This document shows, piece by piece, positions 21,324 through 31,629 of a stretch of 64,000 nucleotides of DNA. The notes under the pieces were generated by a model. That model was given only the letters and a program-made list of their open reading frames with translations. It was not told the origin of the DNA and did not search any database. How positions within the stretch are numbered: position 1 is the stretch's first letter; every line of letters starts with the position of its first letter. Source of the DNA: Prochlorococcus sp. AG-363-O16 (lineage in GTDB: Bacteria; Cyanobacteriota; Cyanobacteriia; PCC-6307; Cyanobiaceae); the NCBI GenBank assembly GCA_003280095.1, contig QCGA01000003.1, positions 22,780 to 86,779 on the forward strand, given 5' to 3'. Position numbers and translations under genes: made by a program.

Positions 21324-22688
21324 ATGAAGATTGTGGTATTTGATGACGACCCAACTGGTTCTCAGACAGTACATGGTTGTCACTTGCTTTTTTCGTGGGA
21401 CGTGGATTTGCTTTGTAAGGGTCTCCGCAATCCCTCACCACTTTTATTTATTCTGACCAATACCAGGTCGATGTCACCTGAGGCGGCATTGCTCAGAAAT
21501 TCAGAAATTTGTCAAAATCTATGCGAAGCCTTGCAAAGGGAGGGTTTGGATTTTCACGAAGTTGTCGTGGTTAGTCGAGGTGATTCAACGTTGCGTGGAC
21601 ATGGTGTATTAGAGCCAAAGGTCATTGAAGAGGAATTGGGACCTTTTGCCGCAACTTTGCATGTTCCAGCCTTTTTGGAAGGTGGACGTTCAACGATAAA
21701 TGGTATCCATTGTCTGAATGGAATTCCGGTTCATGAGACAGCTTTTGCTAAGGATTGTCTTTTTGGGTTTTCTACTAGCAACCTTGCTGAGTGGCTGGAA
21801 GAGAAAAGTCTGGGGTCAATAAAACAAACGGATGTTCTACGGATTACTTGTAAGCAATTAGATGAAGCAGCCTCTACTGAATTGGGTAGGAGAAATTTAG
21901 TAGATTTTTTAAGAAATTTGGATAGGAATCAATCAGTTGTTGTTGATGCAGAAACCTCAAAGCAACTCTCATGTTTAGGTGATGCCATTCGATCTCTATT
22001 GGAAGACAAACGTTTTTTATTTCGTTCTGCAGCCAGCTTTATTAACGCTCTCTCAGAGGTTGATTCGAAAATATTGGAATTGGATTCACTTCAGCATTTT
22101 CGAAGGAAAAATGAGTTAGGAATTTCATTGCCAGGTATGGTGATGGTCGGATCTCATGTTCCACTTGCAGATATTCAGTTAGATGAACTACTTGCTGTAG
22201 ATCAATGTGATGGTTTAGAGCTGCCAGTTGGTGAACTAAGGAGATTATTTGATGGTTCATCTGAGAATTTTTTATTGTCTGAATTAGAGAAATTATGGGT
22301 GAATCAACTCCTTCAATTAATCCAAGGAGGAAAGACACCTGTTCTATATACAAGCCGTGAAGACATTCATTTTGATTTGCCAGAAATGCAACGAGAATTT
22401 GAGCAATCTCTTGCTCTCTTAATGTCTAGATTAGTTACTAGTATTTCTCCAAAGCTTGGTTATCTCATTACTAAGGGTGGTTTAACTACACAGACTTTTT
22501 TGGTTCATGGATTACAGCTTAAGGAGGTTTATCTTGAAGGGCAATTGTTGCCAGGCCTATCTTTAGTTCGACCAACTTTTAATGATGAATTAGGCACTTT
22601 GCCGATAATTACTTTCCCAGGCAATTTGGGGGAGAAAGACACATTATTGAGGTCTTGGTGTTTGATGGAGTCCTGCAGATATTGCTAA
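21324..22688 (+). CDS. Four-carbon acid sugar kinase family protein (DUF1537/OtnK-like)
   Basis: This 454-residue kinase family phosphorylates four-carbon acid sugars such as threonate. The N-terminal DDDPTGSQTVHG and VVSRGDSTLRGH are hallmark DUF1537 motifs, and LGYLITKGGLTTQTFL is the C-terminal nucleotide-binding part. The frame opens at 21279, but the ATG at 21324 (MKIVVFDDDPTG) fits the family. The gene is wedged between glcE and glcF on the opposite strand and overlaps the glcF 3' end by 45 bases. The link to glycolate metabolism is positional only; the substrate is unknown. Confidence 0.85.
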   Translation: MKIVVFDDDPTGSQTVHGCHLLFSWDVDLLCKGLRNPSPLLFILTNTRSMSPEAALLRNSEICQNLCEALQREGLDFHEVVVVSRGDSTLRGHGVLEPKVIEEELGPFAATLHVPAFLEGGRSTINGIHCLNGIPVHETAFAKDCLFGFSTSNLAEWLEEKSLGSIKQTDVLRITCKQLDEAASTELGRRNLVDFLRNLDRNQSVVVDAETSKQLSCLGDAIRSLLEDKRFLFRSAASFINALSEVDSKILELDSLQHFRRKNELGISLPGMVMVGSHVPLADIQLDELLAVDQCDGLELPVGELRRLFDGSSENFLLSELEKLWVNQLLQLIQGGKTPVLYTSREDIHFDLPEMQREFEQSLALLMSRLVTSISPKLGYLITKGGLTTQTFLVHGLQLKEVYLEGQLLPGLSLVRPTFNDELGTLPIITFPGNLGEKDTLLRSWCLMESCRYC

Positions 22689-24023
22689 CAATTGCATTGG
22701 ATGAAGTACCGAAAGTGAATCTTTCAGATGATTTCGAAGTTGGAGTGTACATCCAATGTTCGCACTTGCAACTATCTTTCCTCCCGTATTGACTAGTTCG
22801 TTTGCTTTCATTTTACCTAGTTGATTTGCTTCTTTTGGTTGTATAAGGTTGTAAATACCTGCACTACCGCAACATAATCCTGGTTCTAATACCTCACGTA
22901 TTTCTAATGAAGGAATTGATTGTAAAAGTTGACGCGGTTCTTTGAAGATCCCTTGTCCATGGACCATATGGCAAGCATCATGATAGGCCAAGGTCAATGG
23001 TGATTCACTGTCGGAAGATTGTCCATTTGGATGATTTAGAGGTGTCAATTTATTTAGGAAGGTTTCACTTAGTCCTTTGAGGTAAAGGTATTCGTGAACA
23101 TCAAATACTGGTACTTTGAAATTATCTTTTGTTTTTAGTAGATGCTTATAAGCTTTCAAAGTATGACCACATCCTGATGCGGCAACTAATATTGCCTCTA
23201 GTGGTTCTGTTCCTCCTGGTTTGTCGGGACCAATTATGCCCTCAAAGCTTTTTACTAACGCTTGAGCTAATTGTTGAGTGTGTTTAATGTGCCCTTGATG
23301 ATGAGTTACAGCACCACAACACCCCTGCTCTTTTGGTATGACTACTTCGAAACCATTTGCTTGAAGAACTTTGACGGTGGCTTGATTGACATTCGGATCA
23401 AAGCATCTTTGGACACATCCAAGTACAAGACCTACTTTTCCACGTTTAATCCCTGTGGCCACATTAAGTATTTGGAAGTCATCTTGAAAATTCTTTTTGT
23501 CTAGTTCAGGAAGCAAGGATTCCATCGCTTCTAGTTGAGGCCCTAATAGAGCAGTGATTCTTAGTCTTCTCAGACGATGCTGAAACCAGCTCCCTGAGTA
23601 GCCTCTCATTGTTTGTAAAACTGCTCTAAGGCGATTTGGATAGGGAAGTAGGAATAGAAGTAATTGACGAAATAAGTTTTGACACTTTGGACGCAGTTCT
23701 CTTGAATTGAGTAATGGACGGGTATTTTCGAGAAGTTCGTCGTAGCGCACCCCTGAAGGACATGCACTTACGCAGGCGAAGCAGCCAAGACAGGTGTCGA
23801 AGTGACTTGTTAGTGTTGGGTCTAATTTCAACTCTCCTTTAGAGAGTGCTTTTAGTATGTGGATTCGACCTCGGGGAGAATCCATTTCAGTTCCTAAGAC
23901 CCTATAACTTGCACAACTTGGGAGGCAAAAACCGCAGTGAACACAAGGATCAGCAGCTTTTGTGGAAGCCGGGTTCAGAGGTGATGTGTATTGATTTGAA
24001 TCAGTTCCAAGTTGATTTGGCAT
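22644..24023 (-). CDS. glcF: Glycolate dehydrogenase iron-sulfur subunit GlcF
   Basis: This 459-residue Fe-S protein has two ferredoxin motifs, CVHCGFCLPSC (about 27-37) and CLGCFACVSACP (about 75-86). Two CCG (cysteine-rich) domains follow, with QGCCGAVTHHQGH and GLCCGSAGIY. This architecture is standard for GlcF, which passes electrons from glycolate oxidation to the membrane. It is paired with glcE. The 3' end overlaps the convergent kinase gene by 45 bases. Confidence 0.93.
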   Translation of the reverse strand: MPNQLGTDSNQYTSPLNPASTKAADPCVHCGFCLPSCASYRVLGTEMDSPRGRIHILKALSKGELKLDPTLTSHFDTCLGCFACVSACPSGVRYDELLENTRPLLNSRELRPKCQNLFRQLLLFLLPYPNRLRAVLQTMRGYSGSWFQHRLRRLRITALLGPQLEAMESLLPELDKKNFQDDFQILNVATGIKRGKVGLVLGCVQRCFDPNVNQATVKVLQANGFEVVIPKEQGCCGAVTHHQGHIKHTQQLAQALVKSFEGIIGPDKPGGTEPLEAILVAASGCGHTLKAYKHLLKTKDNFKVPVFDVHEYLYLKGLSETFLNKLTPLNHPNGQSSDSESPLTLAYHDACHMVHGQGIFKEPRQLLQSIPSLEIREVLEPGLCCGSAGIYNLIQPKEANQLGKMKANELVNTGGKIVASANIGCTLQLRNHLKDSLSVLHPMQLLAISAGLHQTPRPQ

Positions 24024-24151
24024 AAAAGGCGATATTTCCCTAAAAGGTTTAATGAATAGTCGATAGAAAAAGTTCGGTGAAGGACTTAAGTCGATATTTC
24101 CAGTGATAAGTATATTCTTTTTGATGTAAATAATCTGCGCTTTGTAATTGG

Positions 24152-25576
24152 TTAAAATCTGTCTATTATTGCTTGCGCGAATCCACTACAACTCAACGGC
24201 TCTACTGCTGGTTCCATTAATCTTGCAAGGTCATAAGTCACCTTTTGTTCTGCAATGGCTCTACTAATGCCATTGGTTATTAGATCAGCTGCTTCTTTCC
24301 ATCCTAAAAATTCCAGCATCATTACTCCACTAAGTATTACTGAACCAGGATTGATTTTATCTAAACCGGCGTGTTTCGGCGCTGTCCCATGTGTGGCCTC
24401 GAAGATCGCAGCATTGTCACCAATATTTGCACCAGGTGCCATCCCAAGGCCACCTACGATTGCAGCAGCAGCATCAGAAATGTAGTCTCCATTTAGATTG
24501 AGCGTTGCAAGAATTGAATATTCTTGTGGACGAGTTTGAATTTGTTGGAAAATACTATCTGCAATTCTGTCGTCAATCAAAACCATATTTTTCCAATTAT
24601 TATTTCCATGAGTTGAGCCGATTTTATTAATGACAGCTTCTACCTCTTTATAGATTAAATTTTGTTTTTCTGGAGTAAGTGAGTCGTAGCCAGGTTCAAT
24701 CATCTGGGCATTTTCTCGAACATCTATTTCAGGATTTTTGTTTATATTATCTAGGATCCAGCTTTCACGTTCAGTAATACATACATCTCTAAATTCAGTT
24801 GTTGCTAATTCATATCCCCAATCTCGAAATGCTCCCTCTGTGAATTTCATGATGTTTCCTTTGTGGACAAGGGTTACGTGGCGCTTATTGTTTTTCAAGT
24901 TCAATGCGTGCCGTATTGCTTTACGTATATGTCTTTGGCTTCCTTCTTTGCTGACAGGTTTAATTCCTATACCTGAATATTCTGGTATCTGACGATCTCC
25001 TAATTTCCCGTTAGCTGGAATGGCTTCTTTATTGAGATAGTCTCGCAGTTTCGAGCCGGTTGGATCATTCGCCTCCCATTCAATTCCCATATATATATCT
25101 TCTGTATTTTCTCTGTATACAATCACGTCCAAATCTTGGGGACGTTTGTGGGGACTAGGCGTGCCTTTGTAATACCTGCAAGGACGAACGCAGCTATAAA
25201 GATCAAAGATTTGGCGTAAAGCGACATTGAGTGAGCGGATACCACCACCAACTGGAGTTGTTAGAGGACCTTTTATGGCAACACCAAAAGTACGGATCGC
25301 TTCAAGAGTGTCTTTTGGCAGATATTGGTAGGTTCCATAGAGATCACATGCTTCATCGCCGGCATAAATCTTGAACCATTCAAGTTGTCTGTCCTTTCCA
25401 TAAGCCTTTTTGACTGCTGAGTCGAGGACATGCTGTGTAGCTGGCCAAATATCCACGCCTGTTCCATCACCACGGATGAAGGGAATAATTGGGTTATTAG
25501 GGACAATTGGTCGCCCATTCATAAATTGGATGACTTCTCCTTGGCTGGGGGGGGCGAGTTTTTCGAATTGAGACAT
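24152..25576 (-). CDS. icd: Isocitrate dehydrogenase (NADP+)
   Basis: This 474-residue enzyme converts isocitrate to 2-oxoglutarate, the carbon skeleton for ammonium assimilation. The substrate-binding loop [20 protein letters not shown] holds the serine and arginines, YRENTEDIY follows, and [19 protein letters not shown] with [11 protein letters not shown] completes the active and cofactor sites. The frame opens at 25606, but the ATG at 25576 ([14 protein letters not shown]) gives the usual length. A run of eight C lies in codons 8-11 of the gene. Confidence 0.96.
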   Translation of the reverse strand: MSQFEKLAPPSQGEVIQFMNGRPIVPNNPIIPFIRGDGTGVDIWPATQHVLDSAVKKAYGKDRQLEWFKIYAGDEACDLYGTYQYLPKDTLEAIRTFGVAIKGPLTTPVGGGIRSLNVALRQIFDLYSCVRPCRYYKGTPSPHKRPQDLDVIVYRENTEDIYMGIEWEANDPTGSKLRDYLNKEAIPANGKLGDRQIPEYSGIGIKPVSKEGSQRHIRKAIRHALNLKNNKRHVTLVHKGNIMKFTEGAFRDWGYELATTEFRDVCITERESWILDNINKNPEIDVRENAQMIEPGYDSLTPEKQNLIYKEVEAVINKIGSTHGNNNWKNMVLIDDRIADSIFQQIQTRPQEYSILATLNLNGDYISDAAAAIVGGLGMAPGANIGDNAAIFEATHGTAPKHAGLDKINPGSVILSGVMMLEFLGWKEAADLITNGISRAIAEQKVTYDLARLMEPAVEPLSCSGFAQAIIDRF

Positions 25577-25713
25577 GAAATGGCTTAGAACTTTCTTATG
25601 TTCCAATTAAGCCTATGACTCAAAGGTGGGTTTTATATTTTGCATTTTCCACGTAGCGTGAAATAGGAAAAATGAATTGGTAAAAAGTTCAGTCTTTTGG
25701 AGCTGTTTAAATT

Positions 25714-26688
25714 ATGAAGTCAAAGAGTGATGCTTTTTCTGAGAATTCTCAAGTATGGGTTGTCGCAGCTTGCTTCAATGAAGAAGAAATCATAACTAGT
25801 TTCATCAAGCGTGTTTTAGCAATTTCTGGGGTTGCCAGGTTGGTACTTGTTGATGATGGATCTAGTGATGGGACTGTACAGAACATCCGTGCTTTTCAAG
25901 ATTCACTTTCAGATACAGAGGGAGGAACAAAAGTTTCGCTGTTAGAGCTCACACGTAATTTTGGTAAGGAGGCGGCAATGCTGGCTGGTCTCGATTATTC
26001 AAAGAATCAATGTGGTGCAGTTGTCTTAATCGATTCGGACCTGCAACATCCACCAGAGTTAATTGCTGAGATGTTGGATGCATGGAGTAATGGTGCAGAA
26101 ATTGTGACTGCGGTCAGGAATGACCAGGATCAAGAAACACGTTTGAAGGTTGCTACTGCTTCGTGGTTCTACAAGGTTTTTAATCAACTAGTTGATTCAA
26201 TTCAGCTAGTAGAGGGTGCAGGTGATTTCCGTTTGTTAAGTGCTCCAGTCGTAGAAGCTCTGACTGAGATGCGTGAATTTAGTCGCTTTTCTAAGGGTTT
26301 GGTTCCATGGACTGGTTATCGAAGTGTTGAGTTGGTTTATAAAAGGACTTCTCGTTCCGGGGGGCGTACTTCTTGGAGCCCTTTGAAATTGTGGGGTTAT
26401 GCCTTAGATGGAATTTGTTCCTTTTCAGTAATGCCTTTAAAAGTATGGAGCTTGCTTGGGCTTAGTGTTTCGGCTTTTAGTTTAATGTATGCAGTAATTA
26501 TTATATTTCGCACACTTTTAATAGGAGTAGATGTCCCTGGCTATGCATCATTAATAGTTGCTATACTGTTTTTAGGAGGCATTCAACTAATAGGCATTGG
26601 TGTCCTTGGCGATTATATCGGTCGTGTTTACGTAGATACTAAAGCAAGACCTCATTATTTTATAAGAGCTATTCACGGACCTATTTAA
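25714..26688 (+). CDS. GtrB-like family 2 glycosyltransferase (polyprenyl-phosphate glycosyltransferase)
   Basis: This 324-residue protein has an N-terminal GT2 domain and two C-terminal membrane helices. The domain shows VAACFNEEEII, VLVDDGSSDGT and LIDSDLQHPPEL, and RNFGKEAAMLAGLDY is characteristic of DPM1/GtrB members. The helices lie near residues 245-275 and 280-310. Such enzymes load a sugar onto undecaprenyl phosphate at the inner face of the membrane. It converges with, and overlaps by 8 bases, a gene for a GtrA-like flippase domain, its usual functional partner. Confidence 0.9.
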   Translation: MKSKSDAFSENSQVWVVAACFNEEEIITSFIKRVLAISGVARLVLVDDGSSDGTVQNIRAFQDSLSDTEGGTKVSLLELTRNFGKEAAMLAGLDYSKNQCGAVVLIDSDLQHPPELIAEMLDAWSNGAEIVTAVRNDQDQETRLKVATASWFYKVFNQLVDSIQLVEGAGDFRLLSAPVVEALTEMREFSRFSKGLVPWTGYRSVELVYKRTSRSGGRTSWSPLKLWGYALDGICSFSVMPLKVWSLLGLSVSAFSLMYAVIIIFRTLLIGVDVPGYASLIVAILFLGGIQLIGIGVLGDYIGRVYVDTKARPHYFIRAIHGPI

Positions 26689-27979
26689 AATTGGTTTCTA
26701 ACTCGTTGCTTGCTTTAGCTGTTTCCCATTCTCTTTGACGCCAGTGTGACTTGAAAAATACTTTAGATAAAGGGAATTTTAATAATCCAAACTGAATTTC
26801 ATGGTTTGTTAGACGATTGGAGGGATGAATTAATAAAAGAGGCTTAGTTTCATTTTGATTAGAGGGAGAGACTTTTAATTCTTTTATTGATTGTTCAAAG
26901 TTTTTACCAACCATTCGACCTGAAAAAAGTACTCCTGCAAATCGAGAATTGGTTTGAATCTTTGAATATCTAAGCTGTGGCTTCGCAAGAATTGTGAGAC
27001 ATTGAAGTACAATCCATTTAAGCCAACCGCCCTGAAGGAAACACCTAATCCAATTGCTCGATGGGATACCAAGAGGTAACGATTCTTGCGTTGTTCGAAT
27101 CCAGTAAATTCCATTTTGTTTTGATAGATTTAATATTATATCAAGGACGATAGGTACCAGATGAATATGTTGATGCCCATCAATGGATATTTTTTCAAGG
27201 CCAGTCAACTCCTTATAGTATTGAATTTGTCTGCGGATTTCACATTCAATCTTGCTTTCTAATCTTCTTCGGAAGGGTACTTTCTTGTGTAGAATTGATG
27301 CTAGAAGTAGTGTTGAAAAAGATGTATTAAAAACCCCTTCTTTATTAATTGGTCCCTCTACTTCATCTTTGTCTGCCAATGTGGGACCTTCTGTTAAACA
27401 AATATGTAATGATAGAGGTAATCTTTTATTTTTGAACCAATTTTGCATTGCAGATTCAACAGCTGTTCCGTTCACCAGGAGGCTTGCACTATCTAAAATT
27501 CCTTCCTCAAAAAGATCAAATATTGCATCATTTACAGATTTGGTTAAGCCTAAGTCATCTGCATGAATGTATGGAACCTGGTTGTTTTTTTTCTGTCTTT
27601 TATTACTAAAACTTGCTGCTTTTGACCAAATCAAGGCATTCAAAAGAGTTGGAGTAAATACTAGAAATAAAGTGGTAATTAGTTTTCCTTCCCAAGCTTG
27701 TAATGCGATTGGTAGAAGAGCACTCGCCAATAGATTAACGGTGAACTGGATTACCAGCCATCTCCTGGCAAATCGTTTCCCATTAGTTTCTATACGAAAT
27801 GTGAAATATGAATGACCAAGATAGCTGAGGAAGGAGGCTCCTAGAAATCCGCTTAAGTTACTTGTCCAAAATGGAAGAAAGTTATTAGTAGTTGTAAGAA
27901 TTGAGGCATGTATTGCTGCCGCAAAAGCTCCCACAACTCCATATTTGCTAATGCGTTTGAGAAGTCCTTCATGAGTCAT
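26681..27979 (-). CDS. GtrA-like membrane domain fused to YdjC/ChbG-like deacetylase
   Basis: This 432-residue fusion has two parts. Residues 1-125 hold four membrane helices with SKYGVVGAFAAAIH and SYLGHSYFTF, matching the GtrA family that is thought to flip polyprenyl-linked sugars. From about residue 135 to the end, IHADDLGLTKSVND (His139, Asp141-142), LSLHICLTEGPTL and SIDGHQHIHLVP match the YdjC/ChbG carbohydrate deacetylase family, with its metal-binding Asp/His residues. It overlaps the neighbouring GtrB-like gene tail-to-tail. Together they suggest transfer and editing of a lipid-linked sugar, which is inference. Confidence 0.82.
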   Translation of the reverse strand: MTHEGLLKRISKYGVVGAFAAAIHASILTTTNNFLPFWTSNLSGFLGASFLSYLGHSYFTFRIETNGKRFARRWLVIQFTVNLLASALLPIALQAWEGKLITTLFLVFTPTLLNALIWSKAASFSNKRQKKNNQVPYIHADDLGLTKSVNDAIFDLFEEGILDSASLLVNGTAVESAMQNWFKNKRLPLSLHICLTEGPTLADKDEVEGPINKEGVFNTSFSTLLLASILHKKVPFRRRLESKIECEIRRQIQYYKELTGLEKISIDGHQHIHLVPIVLDIILNLSKQNGIYWIRTTQESLPLGIPSSNWIRCFLQGGWLKWIVLQCLTILAKPQLRYSKIQTNSRFAGVLFSGRMVGKNFEQSIKELKVSPSNQNETKPLLLIHPSNRLTNHEIQFGLLKFPLSKVFFKSHWRQREWETAKASNELETNFK

Positions 27980-28134
27980 AGGTACACTCTATTGTATGTT
28001 TCTTGTGGCATATAGATACAGAACCTTAGGAGATTATTTGCTAAGAGGTGTCTTGTTCATAGTCTTGAACGTGCGTTAACTCTAAATACGTGGCATTTTC
28101 ATAAGGGGTTCGTTGGTTTAGTAGGGAGGTCTTT

Positions 28135-28557
28135 GTGAACGCTGTTGATCAGGCTCATAGTTTTGCTTGTGTGCAAGCTCTTGCTTCAGTTGTGACTCTT
28201 GTTAAGTCTCATTTTCCTGAGGTATCTCCTAGTTTTGCTCCATGGCGAGATGATCTACAAACTCGAAGATGGAGTGAGAGAGAAACATTGGATCTTGCAT
28301 TTTATTTCCCAGGGTGGAGCCCAAGACTTCAATGTCGAAGTGTGTTGGTTCAACTAAGGGTCAGTGAGGGTTGCTTGGAGAAGAATCACCCAAATTTGTT
28401 GGGGGTCGTCATGAGGGGCATGACATATGACGGAGAGCGATGGCGTCTTGTCACTGCTGGTAATTGGGAGCCAACTGGGACACATCTTCCTCAGCCATTA
28501 CAAGTGGCTCAGTTGCAGGAAATATGTCGAGGACTCTTTAAGCTATTTTCAGCTTAG
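28135..28557 (+). CDS. Conserved hypothetical protein
   Basis: The product is 140 residues, starting at GTG 28135 with a good Shine-Dalgarno GGGAGGT at 28124-28130 and a 4-base gap. The protein is soluble and mixed alpha/beta, with a WSPRLQCRSVLVQLRVSEG segment and a C-terminal LQVAQLQEICRGLF helix. There are no membrane segment or catalytic motifs that I can name. It is 94 bases upstream of heme oxygenase on the same strand, so it could share its transcript. The function is unknown. Confidence 0.65.
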   Translation: MNAVDQAHSFACVQALASVVTLVKSHFPEVSPSFAPWRDDLQTRRWSERETLDLAFYFPGWSPRLQCRSVLVQLRVSEGCLEKNHPNLLGVVMRGMTYDGERWRLVTAGNWEPTGTHLPQPLQVAQLQEICRGLFKLFSA

Positions 28558-28651
28558 GTTTTTGTAGTAATAACTTACCTAGTTATTCCTCAATAGCTTC
28601 TAAGATTGGTGCAGTCTCATTTGTTCAGATCTTTTCTTGGGCAATAGTTCA

Positions 28652-29362
28652 ATGTCGGTAGCCCTAGCGCAGCAACTTAGAGAAGGTACCAAGAAGTCAC
28701 ACACGATGGCTGAGAATACTGGCTTTGTGACTTGTTTCCTAAAAGGCGTGGTAGATAAGTCGAGTTATCGGAATTTGGTCGCTGATCTGTATTTTGTCTA
28801 TTCAGCGATGGAAGAGGAAATTGGAGTATTACGAGCACACAATCATCCTGTTGTTGCGCCAGTTGGTTTCCCAGAACTTAATAGATGTAAGGCATTAGAA
28901 GAGGATCTGGAATTCTATTTTGGTCTCGACTGGATCTCTATTGTAAAACCTACAGCGGGCGCTCAAGCGTACGTAACTCGTATACGTGAAATAGCTCGAG
29001 AGACTCCTGAATTATTAGTTGCACATCATTACACTCGTTATATTGGAGATCTGTCAGGGGGGCAGATCTTAAAGAAGATTGCTCAAAAGGCTATGAATTT
29101 AGGAGATCATGAAGGTTTGAGATTCTATGAATTTGACGATATCAGTAATGAAAAGGCTTTTAAAACTAATTATTCCATGACATTGAATTCATTGCCAATA
29201 GACCAGAATATGGCTGACCTGATTGTTCAAGAAGCGAATAGGGCATTTGAGTTCAATATGCAAATGTTTAAGGAACTAGAAGGTAGTTTGATAGCAGCTA
29301 TTGGCAAAGTTCTATTTGGCTTTCTGACTCGCCGTCAAAGAGTTGGAAGCACAGAAATATAG
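28652..29362 (+). CDS. ho1: Heme oxygenase (biliverdin-producing)
   Basis: This 236-residue enzyme opens heme to biliverdin IX-alpha with ferredoxin as electron donor. The proximal heme ligand His17 lies in EGTKKSHTMAEN. The distal helix motif RYIGDLSGGQ has the two glycines over the heme. The ATG at 28652 (MSVALAQQLREGTKKSH) is preferred over the upstream TTG. pebA and pebB follow on the same strand, so the product feeds directly into phycoerythrobilin synthesis. Confidence 0.95.
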   Translation: MSVALAQQLREGTKKSHTMAENTGFVTCFLKGVVDKSSYRNLVADLYFVYSAMEEEIGVLRAHNHPVVAPVGFPELNRCKALEEDLEFYFGLDWISIVKPTAGAQAYVTRIREIARETPELLVAHHYTRYIGDLSGGQILKKIAQKAMNLGDHEGLRFYEFDDISNEKAFKTNYSMTLNSLPIDQNMADLIVQEANRAFEFNMQMFKELEGSLIAAIGKVLFGFLTRRQRVGSTEI

Positions 29363-29522
29363 GAGAAGCCATCTTGAAATCAATGTTTGTTCGAGTTTTG
29401 CTTTATCTTTGTTTAGTTTCACGAAAGTCTGAATTATCTTAAAGACCAATCATTTCAATGTTCTACCCAATAGCAAGAGTGAAAGATGTTTATGTGTTTT
29501 GTTCAGCAAGTCATATTTATGA

Positions 29523-30272
<750 letters not shown>

Positions 30273-30287
30273 CTCCTTTGAAAAAGA

Positions 30288-31061
30288 ATGGGCACTACGC
30301 GATTAAACAGTCTTGATCCCGTAGATATGCCTGGGTGGCGTTGGTCTTCATTTCTGGAGAATGCAATTCAGGCATTGGCTCCGTTTGAGCCTGAGTTATA
30401 TGACATTCAACCTGACTTTCTACAAAAGGAAGGGGTCGCAGGTTCCAGATCTAATCCTTTGAATGTGCAGACTATGACTTGGGCATGTAAAACCAACAAG
30501 CTCAGGCAAGTCCGAGCCTGTTGTGTTGAGGCAGGTAATTTTGCTTCGGTTTGCAATTTTGTGATCAGTCCATTTCATACTTATGAACTTCCTTTTTTTG
30601 GAGCGGATCTTGTTACGCTTCCGTCTGGCCATCTTTTAGCCTTGGATTTACAGCCCGTGTTGAAATCTGATCAGTTTCATACTGGATTTGTTTGGGAGAA
30701 GCTCATACCATTATTTGAGAAATGGCAAGTTCGTCTGCCAGATGGAGGACCAATCCCTGAGGAAGCTCGTACTTATTTTTCTCCAGGTTTCCTTTGGACA
30801 AGACTTCCTTTAGGGAAGCAAGCAGATAATTTGATTGAAGATGTTATTATGCCAGCTTTTTTAGAATACTTTGAACTTTATTTGACTTTAGTCCGGAATG
30901 CAAATCCAGTAATATCTAGCCGTGCTCTTTTACTTTTAGAAGGACAGAAAAAGTATATGGCTTATAGAGCAGAAAAAGATCCTGCTCGTGGCATGCTGAC
31001 TAGTTTTTACGGCAAAAAGTGGACAGAATCTTATATTAAGAGAGTTCTTTTTAACCTTTAA
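30288..31061 (+). CDS. pebB: Phycoerythrobilin:ferredoxin oxidoreductase PebB
   Basis: This 257-residue bilin reductase converts 15,16-dihydrobiliverdin to phycoerythrobilin. The core [21 protein letters not shown] and the end [21 protein letters not shown] parallel those in PebA, as expected for the pair. The ATG at 30288 follows pebA by 15 bases, consistent with an operon and with channeling of the intermediate between the two enzymes. In Prochlorococcus the product serves a small phycoerythrin pool, since phycobilisomes are lacking; that is background knowledge, as no phycobiliprotein gene is in the window. Confidence 0.93.
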   Translation: MGTTRLNSLDPVDMPGWRWSSFLENAIQALAPFEPELYDIQPDFLQKEGVAGSRSNPLNVQTMTWACKTNKLRQVRACCVEAGNFASVCNFVISPFHTYELPFFGADLVTLPSGHLLALDLQPVLKSDQFHTGFVWEKLIPLFEKWQVRLPDGGPIPEEARTYFSPGFLWTRLPLGKQADNLIEDVIMPAFLEYFELYLTLVRNANPVISSRALLLLEGQKKYMAYRAEKDPARGMLTSFYGKKWTESYIKRVLFNL

Positions 31062-31158
31062 GGTTATATTTTAATAAATATCTACTTAAGTTTCTATAAG
31101 ACTAATCTTATCTGATCCAGAATAGCGAAATAATATTTGCTTACTAGTTTGATTTGAA

Positions 31159-31629
31159 ATGGTGCAAAGAGTTTTGTTTGTTTGTCTTGGGAACATTTGT
31201 CGATCTCCTGCTGCAGAGGGCGTTTTTTTGAAACTAATTCAATCAAAGGGACTTGAAGATAAATATTTTGTAGATTCTGCAGGCACAGGAGGCTGGCATG
31301 TGGGTAGGCAGCCTGATCCTAGGATAGTTGATGCTTCTAGTAGAAGGGGAATTTCTTTATCTAGTCGTGCGAGACAAATTCAGTTGAGAGATTTCTATGA
31401 ATTTGATTGGATTTTGACTATGGATAACGATAACTTAGAAATTGTTAATAGTATGATTTGTAAGTTGGATAAACCACAAAAAGCTATTGTCAGACCAGTT
31501 TTATCTTATGCAAGAAAATATAACTTGAGTGAAGTTCCTGATCCTTACTATGGGAGTGATTCTGGTTTTGAATATGTTCTCGATATATTGCAGGATGCCT
31601 GCCAAGGTTTACTGGAAGAAATTAATTAG
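31159..31629 (+). CDS. Low-molecular-weight protein-tyrosine phosphatase
   Basis: This 156-residue phosphatase has the signature CLGNICRS at Cys9 to Ser16 (C-x5-R-S), with the general acid Asp in VPDPYYG near the C-terminus. The family dephosphorylates phosphotyrosine proteins or acts on arsenate and small phosphates. Here its substrate is unknown. It follows pebB by about 100 bases and overlaps the 3' end of the convergent panC-cmk gene by 8 bases. Confidence 0.93.
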   Translation: MVQRVLFVCLGNICRSPAAEGVFLKLIQSKGLEDKYFVDSAGTGGWHVGRQPDPRIVDASSRRGISLSSRARQIQLRDFYEFDWILTMDNDNLEIVNSMICKLDKPQKAIVRPVLSYARKYNLSEVPDPYYGSDSGFEYVLDILQDACQGLLEEIN

